Shown: piece by piece, positions 41,517 to 47,134 of the stretch
How the letters are laid out: each line of letters opens with the position of its first letter
Numbering within the stretch: position 1 is the first letter of the stretch
Assembly (NCBI GenBank): GCA_002083595.1
Contig: MSXT01000008.1
Coordinates: 1-47,134, forward strand
Source: Proteobacteria bacterium ST_bin16
GTDB lineage: Bacteria; Pseudomonadota; Gammaproteobacteria; Burkholderiales; Nitrosomonadaceae
Length of the DNA: 47,134 nt
Direction of reading: 5' to 3'
Made by a program: the position numbers and the translations under genes
Notes under the pieces: model-generated
Seen by the model: the letters and a program-made list of their open reading frames with translations, nothing else
The model's database searches: none
What the model was told of the DNA's origin: nothing

Positions 41517-41930
41517 AACGATCCCTTTTCATTCCTATGAGAGTACACCCTGAATTGCGTGAAGGTGATTTTTTAGTTTAAAAATTCATTTTTCTGCATG
41601 AGATGGTGCTGTTTTCAGTCAGTTACTCTGGTTTTTTGGAATGCGTGCTGGCCAGAATTTTTTACTGCAAATGAAAACAGATCTTACGGATAACGCATGT
41701 TCAATGCCAGTCGATCTATGTCAGAAATTATTGCAGCGTGTCCGGCGATTCTACCAAGAACGCTGCAGGCTTGCCAGTATATGATATTACTAATATTTGC
41801 ATCGGTTTCACGCAAAATAATATTATCATAGCCAATTTTATGCACGGCCGGTTTCCGGTGGCTTGTACCTTTTGATCGGAAGAAAATAAGCCTTGGATCG
41901 TACACACTTGGCGGGAGAAAATTTTAAAGC
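41517..41930. other. Intergenic stretch between GTPase and DUF502 genes (divergent promoters)
   Basis: This region of 414 bases lies between divergent genes. A weak plus promoter (TTGCAT 41797-41802, 18 bases, TATTAT 41821-41826) could drive the DUF502 gene. A 37-codon plus frame (41671-41784) and a 73-codon minus frame (41684-41905) overlap each other. Neither has a ribosome site or recognisable similarity, so I do not call them. No RNA gene is seen. Confidence 0.4.
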
Positions 41931-42638
41931 ATGTCAACAGAAAGTAATCAGGAGCAGCCTGCAGCACGTTCCGCCCATCTGGCTCGCTATATACTCATTG
42001 GTTTCCTCACCGTGGCGCCGCTGTGGGTGACGTGGCTGGTATTTGATTTTTTATTGAATTTATTGGCGCAGATCGGAGATCCTTTGTTAAAAGGGATGGC
42101 GCGCGCTGTCCGGCCATTTTCGGATACCACGGCCAGTTGGTTGCTCGATTCCAATTTTCAGCATGCAGTGGCTGCATTGCTAACGATTGTGAGTCTTTAT
42201 GGCATCGGCTTGCTGGCATCTTTTGTGATTGGCAAGAAAGTCATCGGCATTTATGAAAATATTCTGGCAAGGCTACCTTTGGTGCAAACAATTTATGGCG
42301 CCACCAAACGTTTCTTGCACACGGTCAGTCAGCCGCCGGTTACCGGGCAGCGTGTTGTGCTGATCAGTTTCCCATCGTCAGAAATGAAAGCAGTCGGGTT
42401 TATCACGAAAGTCATAATGGATAAAAACAGCGGGAAAAAGCTTGCTGCGGTTTATGTACCAACCGCGCCCAACCCAACTTCCGGTTATATCGAAATTGTG
42501 CCGATGGACGATGTCGTTCTGACGGACTGGACGACTGAAGAAGCAATGACGTTTGTTGTGACGGGAGGGACCAATGCACCCGATAACTTGAATTTTTCCA
42601 ATCAGTCTAAGCCGCAAGCGCAGGCTGCTGAGAAATAA
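41931..42638 (+). CDS. DUF502 family membrane protein
   Basis: The 235-residue protein has two membrane helices (about 18-45 and 78-102). A conserved cytoplasmic or periplasmic C-terminal domain carries the DUF502 signature: ARLPLVQTIYGATKRF, FPSSEMKAVGFITK and YVPTAPNPTSGYIEIVPMDDV. Members occur across bacteria and in plant plastids (COV-like) with unresolved function. The Gln/Ala/Pro-rich C-terminal tail is probably disordered. The gene is convergent with ygfZ and separated by a small hairpin. Confidence 0.88.
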   Translation: MSTESNQEQPAARSAHLARYILIGFLTVAPLWVTWLVFDFLLNLLAQIGDPLLKGMARAVRPFSDTTASWLLDSNFQHAVAALLTIVSLYGIGLLASFVIGKKVIGIYENILARLPLVQTIYGATKRFLHTVSQPPVTGQRVVLISFPSSEMKAVGFITKVIMDKNSGKKLAAVYVPTAPNPTSGYIEIVPMDDVVLTDWTTEEAMTFVVTGGTNAPDNLNFSNQSKPQAQAAEK

Positions 42639-42653
42639 TAAAGTGACGCAACA

Positions 42654-42678
42654 AGCGGTGATGAGCCGCTGTGTTTTT
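42654..42678 (+). terminator. Small hairpin terminator after the DUF502 gene
   Basis: AGCGG (42654-42658) and CCGCT (42666-42670) form a five-base stem, followed by GTG and five T residues. It overlaps the last bases of the convergent ygfZ gene. Confidence 0.4.
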
Positions 42679-43717
42679 ACGCTGGCAATGAATAGGGCAG
42701 CGGCTTAATTTCCAGCGTTGACCCTTGCAGCGATTGCCAATGAATCTCACCGGTGTCAATACTACTTTGCTGAATGACGGCCAAAACATCAAAACCGCCT
42801 TGCGGTGACGGTGTCGCATTGACAATGTTGCCGCTGGATTGATCTTCCATGTCGTTGCTGTAGAGCGCATCACCCGCTTTAATGGTTTGTGTCGAGCCAA
42901 TATGCGCCAAGAACATGCGCCGTTTGAGTTTCCCGAGGTATTGCGTGCGTGCCACAATTTCTTGCCCCGGATAGCAGCCTTTTTTGAAACTGACACCGCC
43001 AATGGCGTCCAAATTGACCATCTGCGGCAGAAACATTTCCTGAGTTTCGGGCAATATAACCGGAATTCCCGATTCGATATTTAACCAATTCCAGCAATCC
43101 ACGCCAACCGGTTTGGCTTGTTGATCAAGACGCTGCCAGAGTGCGGGTGCATTTTCAACTGAGGTGATTAATTCGATACGTTGCGGAGACAGACAAAGAG
43201 CGCTCAGTGCGCCATCATGCGCGACTTGCAACGGATGATCAAAATGGCATGCTAAACCAGTTACATCTTTAATCAGCATGGCGGCATCGGTACCTGCGAC
43301 ACCGATTCGGACCAAGTCATTACTGACATCAGTCAACCGCACTTTGGCGCGCAGCACAAACATGGTTAACCGCTTTTGTATGGCAGCGGATAAACCGGCG
43401 GGCAATTGCATGAGAAGATCGTCATGGTGCTGCCAGAGCAGGAAAGTTGCCAGAATCCGGCCTTTAGGAGTGCAGTAGCTGCCATATTGCGCCTGATTTG
43501 GATTGATTTCCCGGATATCGCAACTGAGTTGGTTTTGCAAAAAAGTTTTTGCGTCTTCGCCGGAAAAACGAATTAGGCTGTGATGGGATAGATCAGCCAT
43601 GACGGTGGCTGTTGGTGTCTCTTGAAGCTCGGTTGTGATGTTGCCAAAATGTACCACGCTATCATTTTCAATGACGGCGTGGCGATCACGTAAAAAGGTT
43701 TGCCATGCTGGGTTCAT
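42677..43717 (-). CDS. ygfZ: YgfZ, folate-binding Fe-S cluster maintenance protein
   Basis: The 346-residue protein is of the YgfZ/IBA57 family, related to the glycine cleavage T protein. It uses tetrahydrofolate and helps maintain [4Fe-4S] enzymes. The signature KGCYPGQEIVARTQY with its conserved Cys is intact, preceded by FLPQMVNLDAIGGVSFKKG. The N-terminal SLIRFSGEDAKTFLQNQLSCDI segment is also typical. One likely client, aconitase, is encoded in the window, and nadB makes the substrate of the Fe-S enzyme NadA. That link is inference. The gene is divergent from ygfX, a neighbour in E. coli too, although sdhE is missing from between them. Confidence 0.93.
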   Translation of the reverse strand: MNPAWQTFLRDRHAVIENDSVVHFGNITTELQETPTATVMADLSHHSLIRFSGEDAKTFLQNQLSCDIREINPNQAQYGSYCTPKGRILATFLLWQHHDDLLMQLPAGLSAAIQKRLTMFVLRAKVRLTDVSNDLVRIGVAGTDAAMLIKDVTGLACHFDHPLQVAHDGALSALCLSPQRIELITSVENAPALWQRLDQQAKPVGVDCWNWLNIESGIPVILPETQEMFLPQMVNLDAIGGVSFKKGCYPGQEIVARTQYLGKLKRRMFLAHIGSTQTIKAGDALYSNDMEDQSSGNIVNATPSPQGGFDVLAVIQQSSIDTGEIHWQSLQGSTLEIKPLPYSLPA

Positions 43718-43860
43718 ACAAAAGCTACGGATGAATAAACGGGCACTGATTATACGATACTCAATCCGGGTGAAAGCAAGCGTGCGCTACGGGAGATTGC
43801 GCTTTGCGCCGGGTGATTTTATTTTCTGTGAGTGTCAAGGCTGGAAAAGCGATTTTAAAT

Positions 43861-44307
43861 ATGCCTGATTTGTTTATTCATCTCCAATCTTCCTACCGGC
43901 TTGTGGCGATATTGAGTCTGGCGCATCTGATTGCTGCCAGCTTTTTATGGCCGCTGGCGTTACCCTTGGAAATAAAGGCTATCATCGTTGTTTTGCTGAT
44001 TATCAGTCTGCTCTATTATCTGCGTAAAGATGCGTTGCTCAGTGCAAATGATGCGGTAATTGCTTTGCAGCTGAAGGAGGATATGGGCTGTATTGTAACA
44101 ACGCGATCCGGACAATCGATCACTTGCCGCATATTGGGCAGCACTTTTGTCGCTCCTTATCTTACCGTGATGAGTCTGCAACCGGCTGGGAAATTTTTTA
44201 TGCGTAGCGTCGTGATATTGCCCGATAGCATCAAAGTGGATGAATTCAGGCGGTTGCGGGTTTGGTTGCGATGGAAATGGAAGCAGGATCAAGAAACCGG
44301 TAAATGA
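43861..44307 (+). CDS. ygfX: YgfX (CptA) family inner-membrane protein
   Basis: The 148-residue protein resembles YgfX: two closely spaced hydrophobic helices (about 12-30 and 35-53) near the N-terminus and a soluble C-terminal part with ILPDSIKVDEFRRLRVWLRWK. In E. coli ygfX is encoded with sdhE (ygfY) and beside ygfZ. YgfX was reported as a toxin-like protein that affects MreB/FtsZ and is countered by SdhE, though this has been debated. Here no sdhE is next to it. The start ATG 43861 is chosen because the helix pair follows directly. A longer frame to TTG 43804 adds an unlikely extension. The ribosome site is weak. Confidence 0.75.
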   Translation: MPDLFIHLQSSYRLVAILSLAHLIAASFLWPLALPLEIKAIIVVLLIISLLYYLRKDALLSANDAVIALQLKEDMGCIVTTRSGQSITCRILGSTFVAPYLTVMSLQPAGKFFMRSVVILPDSIKVDEFRRLRVWLRWKWKQDQETGK

Positions 44308-44467
44308 TCTTGGCGCCCGGTCAACGATGGTGGGTGTATTTCATGTCAAACTGCGCTCAACAGAATACGTGCATGGTGTCTAGCGTTTTGATGGTGGTGT
44401 GCACCTTGGGGAATGTAAGTAGGCTGTTTATTCTGAAGTATTTTTCCACATGAGCGATAAAAACAAT

Positions 44468-44496
44468 TTGCACGCAATGGAAAATTTTTCTGTTAT
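44468..44496 (+). promoter_or_regulatory. Putative promoter of the Cys-rich secreted protein gene
   Basis: TTGCAC (44468-44473) and TGTTAT (44491-44496) are 17 bases apart, with 53 bases to the start codon at 44550. Confidence 0.5.
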
Positions 44497-44549
44497 CCTA
44501 ATTGTGCAAAGAGGGAGTTCTTTGTTTGTAAATTAAAAATGGAGAAAAT

Positions 44550-44828
44550 ATGTTTAAAAAAACTGTTCATACATTGGTATTAGTTATTGCAATGGTGTTT
44601 GCTACCAGCCAGGCTTTTGCCGCTTGTAGCCTGGATACCGAGAAAGATGGAAAATCAGCTTGCGGAGCAAACCAAGTGTGTTATCTGGTAGATGGCACTT
44701 GTATTGATAAGAAAAGCCTGCCAGCGGGAAAGTCCTGTAAAAAATCAGGCGTCTGCCAAAATTCTTGTGTGAAAGATGATGGTACAGAGACCAACAGTGA
44801 TGGTTCCGAAACAGGAAAATGCAGTTAG
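44550..44828 (+). CDS. Small secreted cysteine-rich protein
   Basis: I do not recognise this 92-residue protein. A clear signal peptide ends AFA-ACS, leaving a mature chain of 68 residues with eight cysteines (CSL, ACG, VCY, TCI, SCK, VCQ, SCV, KCS), an even number that could form four disulfides. It is rich in Lys, Ser, Gly and Asp, has no membrane segment after the signal, and the spacing CG-x5-C-x6-C resembles small toxin-like or EGF/knottin-type folds superficially. It has its own promoter and ribosome site (GGAGA). It stands alone between ygfX and nadB. Confidence 0.75.
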   Translation: MFKKTVHTLVLVIAMVFATSQAFAACSLDTEKDGKSACGANQVCYLVDGTCIDKKSLPAGKSCKKSGVCQNSCVKDDGTETNSDGSETGKCS

Positions 44829-44872
44829 TCTTTTAAATTAATCTATTTAAAAATAGGGTTGTTCTGTTATTA

Positions 44873-44899
44873 ACCTAAGCCGGTTACACCGGCTTAGGT
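44873..44899. terminator. Perfect 12-base hairpin between convergent genes
   Basis: ACCTAAGCCGGT (44873-44884) and ACCGGCTTAGGT (44888-44899) form a perfect stem around TAC. No T-run follows on either strand, so it is an atypical terminator, or an mRNA 3' end stabiliser. Confidence 0.55.
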
Positions 44900-44931
44900 G
44901 TTGAAAAGTAAAGTACAGTTTTCTGTTGCTC

Positions 44932-46527
44932 TTAAATTTCTCTCTGCAGTATCGTATCTTGCGCTACCTGCAAGGTATCCGGGTAATCTTTGCTATAGTG
45001 CAATCCCCGGCTTTCATGACGCAGCATGGCGCATCGCACAATGAGATCGGCGCTATCAACGAGATTGCGCAGCTCTAGCAAGTCACTGGTAACACGGAAG
45101 TTTGTATAGTATTCCTCGATTTCTTCGCGTAATAACGCAATGCGATGCTGCGCGCGTTGCAATCGTTTGGTTGTCCGCACAATGCCGACATAGTTCCACA
45201 TAAAGCGGCGCAGTTCATCCCAGTTGTGCGCGATGACAATTTCTTCATCCGCATCCGTAACCCGGCTTTCATCCCAATCGGGCAGCTTGGGCAGTCCATT
45301 CATCGGCTGATTGGCGATATCGATTCCCGCAGCCTGAGCCAATACCAAACATTCCAGCAGAGAGTTACTAGCTAAACGATTGGCGCCGTGCAGTCCGGTA
45401 TGGGCTGTTTCTCCGATGGCATATAGGTTATCCAAATCGGTTTTGCCGTGCTTGTCAGTTACTACGCCACCGCATGTATAGTGTGCTGCCGGAACAACCG
45501 GAATCGGTTCCCGGGTGATATCGATTCCCAATTCTAGGCAGCGGGCGTAAATGGTCGGGAAATGTTCTTTGAGAAAGTCGGCAGGTTTGTGGGATATATC
45601 CAGATAGACGCAATCCAGTCCTCTTTTTTTCATTTCAAAGTCAATAGCGCGAGCCACGATGTCGCGTGGCGCGAGTTCAGCGCGTTGATCGTGCCGCTGC
45701 ATGAAGCGGTCGCCATTCGGCAGTTTTAATAAACCGCCTTCGCCGCGAACAGCTTCACTGATCAAGAACGATTTTGCATGCGGATGATAGAGGCAAGTCG
45801 GATGAAACTGGATGAATTCCATATTGGCAATCCGGCAACCCGCGCGCCAGCCCATTGCAATACCGTCGCCCGTGGCGGTATCCGGATTGGTCGTATAGAG
45901 ATAGACCTTGCTGGCTCCGCCTGTTGCTAATACAGTGTTTTGTGCTGTAAAAGTAAGCACTTTATCTTGTTTTTTATCGAGGATATAAGCGCCAAAGCAT
46001 CGCTTATGCTGCGTTTGAGCATAATCGGATAACTTGTCGCTGGTAATCAGATCGATGGCGATATGATGTTCCAGTACTAAAATATTCGGATGCGTTTGTA
46101 TTTTCCGGATTAAGGCTTGCTGTACAGCTTTACCTGTCGCATCACCGCTATGAATAATGCGCCGTATGCTATGACCACCTTCTTTTGTCAGGTGATATCC
46201 GGTTTCGCTTGTTTTGTCGCTGGTGAAAATAACACCTTGATCTATCAGCCAATGAATTGCATTGGCTGCATTTTCGGTGATGTATTGCGTGATGTCCTTA
46301 TCACATAAGCCGGCTCCGGCGATCAATGTGTCTTGTACATGTTGTGATGGAGAATCGTTATCGGATAATGCCGCTGCAATTCCCCCTTGCGCCCATGAGC
46401 TGGCACCCGAATCAGCACTTAGTTTAGTCACGATACAGATTTTTTTATGCTGTGCTAAATGTAATGCCAGCGTGAACCCAGCTAATCCACTGCCGATGAT
46501 CAGCGTATCGAAATTGTTGTTAGGCAT
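44932..46527 (-). CDS. nadB: NadB, L-aspartate oxidase
   Basis: The 531-residue flavoenzyme oxidises L-aspartate to iminoaspartate, the first step of de novo NAD synthesis, passing product to NadA. The FAD-binding motif GSGLAGFTLALHLAQ is at the N-terminus. SSWAQGGIAAAL and HTGLHGANRLASNSLLE are family signatures, distinguishing it from succinate dehydrogenase flavoprotein. ATG 46527 is chosen because it gives the normal N-terminus and length. The longer frame begins at TTG 46590. It is divergent from rpoE, as in E. coli. Confidence 0.95.
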   Translation of the reverse strand: MPNNNFDTLIIGSGLAGFTLALHLAQHKKICIVTKLSADSGASSWAQGGIAAALSDNDSPSQHVQDTLIAGAGLCDKDITQYITENAANAIHWLIDQGVIFTSDKTSETGYHLTKEGGHSIRRIIHSGDATGKAVQQALIRKIQTHPNILVLEHHIAIDLITSDKLSDYAQTQHKRCFGAYILDKKQDKVLTFTAQNTVLATGGASKVYLYTTNPDTATGDGIAMGWRAGCRIANMEFIQFHPTCLYHPHAKSFLISEAVRGEGGLLKLPNGDRFMQRHDQRAELAPRDIVARAIDFEMKKRGLDCVYLDISHKPADFLKEHFPTIYARCLELGIDITREPIPVVPAAHYTCGGVVTDKHGKTDLDNLYAIGETAHTGLHGANRLASNSLLECLVLAQAAGIDIANQPMNGLPKLPDWDESRVTDADEEIVIAHNWDELRRFMWNYVGIVRTTKRLQRAQHRIALLREEIEEYYTNFRVTSDLLELRNLVDSADLIVRCAMLRHESRGLHYSKDYPDTLQVAQDTILQREI

Positions 46528-46671
46528 CAAACTTGGCCATCTATTTTTGTAATTGATGGGCTGAATAATAACAGACTCGGAGTGCTTCAATCTGTATACA
46601 TGGATTTGCTTTTACTGATGCTATAAAACTGAATTGTGAACTAATCGATAGGATTAATTGTCTCTGAAACA

Positions 46672-46833
46672 ATGATGATGCAATTACGTAGTTCCCGAGA
46701 TTCATTTGGATATGTATACTTGTTCTGTTGTGTCATTATGCTACATTTAATGGAACAAGAAGAAACTATAAATTCATTTAAAATGCTCAGGGATCAGGTT
46801 GTATGGGTGATCGGGAGATCGATCAACAGTTAG
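46672..46833 (+). CDS. Possible rpoE leader ORF (53 codons) overlapping the rpoE start
   Basis: A frame opening with three consecutive ATG codons (46672, 46675, 46678) runs 53 codons to TAG 46831-46833, overlapping the rpoE start (46803) by 31 bases in a different frame. The product would have a hydrophobic centre (FGYVYLFCCVIMLHL). It has no strong ribosome site. In E. coli a leader peptide gene (rseD) lies upstream of rpoE and couples to its translation. This one is in the equivalent place, but I see no sequence resemblance that would prove homology. Confidence 0.3.
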   Translation: MMMQLRSSRDSFGYVYLFCCVIMLHLMEQEETINSFKMLRDQVVWVIGRSINS

Positions 46834-47134
46834 TAGAACGAGTTCAAGGCGGAGATAAGCATGCATTTGATCTACTAGTCATTAAATATCAACGTAAGCT
46901 GGCTCGTTTATTGTCACAGTTCATTCGTGACTCAGCTGAGGTTGAGGATGTTACGCAAGAAGCTTTTATCAAAGCATATAGAGCATTACCTTCATTTCGT
47001 GGAGATAGTGCTTTTTATACGTGGCTGTACCGGATTGGTATCAATACAGCAAAGAATTTTCTGGTATCTCAGGGGCGTAAGCTGCCGACATTGCAAGGAT
47101 TTGACAATGAAGATGCCGAAGATTTCGAAGATAG
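46803..47134 (+). CDS. rpoE: RpoE (sigma-E / AlgU), partial
   Basis: The gene runs off the right edge after about 110 codons. It encodes an extracytoplasmic-function sigma factor: region 2 is visible, with VEDVTQEAFIKAYRALPSFRGDSAFYTWLYRIGIN, which binds the -10 element and core polymerase. The N-terminus MGDREIDQQLVERVQGGDKHAF matches RpoE of proteobacteria closely. It controls envelope-stress genes and is normally held by an anti-sigma factor (RseA) encoded just downstream, beyond this window. ATG 46803 has AGG six bases ahead. It is divergent from nadB, a conserved arrangement. Confidence 0.92.
   Translation, partial: MGDREIDQQLVERVQGGDKHAFDLLVIKYQRKLARLLSQFIRDSAEVEDVTQEAFIKAYRALPSFRGDSAFYTWLYRIGINTAKNFLVSQGRKLPTLQGFDNEDAEDFED

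Noticed and set aside
41671..41905. Two overlapping short frames (37 codons plus, 73 codons minus) upstream of the DUF502 gene
   Set aside because: Neither has a ribosome site or recognisable family, and the region more likely holds divergent promoters.
44343..44453. 36-codon plus-strand frame between ygfX and the Cys-rich protein gene
   Set aside because: It ends upstream of the promoter of the next gene, has a poor ribosome site and no recognisable similarity.
1..47134. CRISPR arrays, insertion sequences or prophage
   Set aside because: I saw no regularly spaced direct repeats, transposase or integrase genes, or phage structural genes in the window.

Overview
This window most likely comes from a betaproteobacterial ammonia oxidiser of the Nitrosomonas / Nitrosospira group. 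The evidence is the gene content (a PEP-CTERM exported protein, a Cox15-type haem A synthase, a Hox-type hydrogenase module and a FimV-like protein), gene orders familiar from Beta- and Gammaproteobacteria (smpB / ratA-rnfH, guaB-guaA, rpsO-pnp, nadB / rpoE) and moderate GC. The species assignment is inference. No rRNA, insertion sequence, CRISPR array or phage structural gene was seen.

Layout. 1-2.1 kb (minus): start of hoxU (cut by the edge) and complete hoxF, the diaphorase part of an NAD-reducing [NiFe] hydrogenase. 2.2-6.8 kb: a PEP-CTERM protein with a terminator, a DUF1614 membrane protein, an orphan umuC and a succinate-semialdehyde dehydrogenase. 6.8-9.9 kb (minus): a NYN/PIN-like protein, a membrane-anchored lytic transglycosylase and haem A synthase. 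9.9-12.5 kb: smpB divergent from ratA-rnfH, then an unknown lipoprotein. 12.5-15.6 kb (minus): two small unknown genes and a RloC/PrrC-type AAA ATPase (candidate anticodon nuclease, phage defence). 15.9-23.8 kb: a giant M1 + M28 + PDZ peptidase, an AT-rich 1042-residue membrane protein of unknown function, and a TolB-like propeller protein. 23.8-25.7 kb (minus): FimV-like and DUF4124 proteins. 25.8-28.9 kb: guaB-guaA. 29.1-32.9 kb: accessory genes, including a polytopic membrane metallophosphoesterase and a small membrane protein. 32.9-39.7 kb: acnA with an unusual insert, a tRNA-Pro/Arg/His operon with a strong promoter, dksA, and rpsO-pnp. 40-47 kb: dynamin-like GTPase, DUF502 protein, ygfZ / ygfX, a Cys-rich secreted protein, nadB, and the start of rpoE (cut by the edge).

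How the genes fit together. Housekeeping functions dominate: GMP synthesis, trans-translation, ribosome and RNA turnover, stringent response, TCA cycle, NAD synthesis, Fe-S maintenance and haem A for the terminal oxidase. Between them lie accessory patches at about 12.5-15.6, 19.5-22.6 and 29.1-32.9 kb that hold the least understood genes. The strongest candidates for an undescribed system are the AT-rich 1042-residue protein, which separates a peptidase from a propeller gene, and the membrane metallophosphoesterase with its convergent small membrane neighbour. The RloC-like ATPase is the clearest defence gene. Several features under 60 codons were found by eye, including a reading frame that overlaps the start of rpoE, a small gene that may start at CTG, and a 49-residue gene at 29470.
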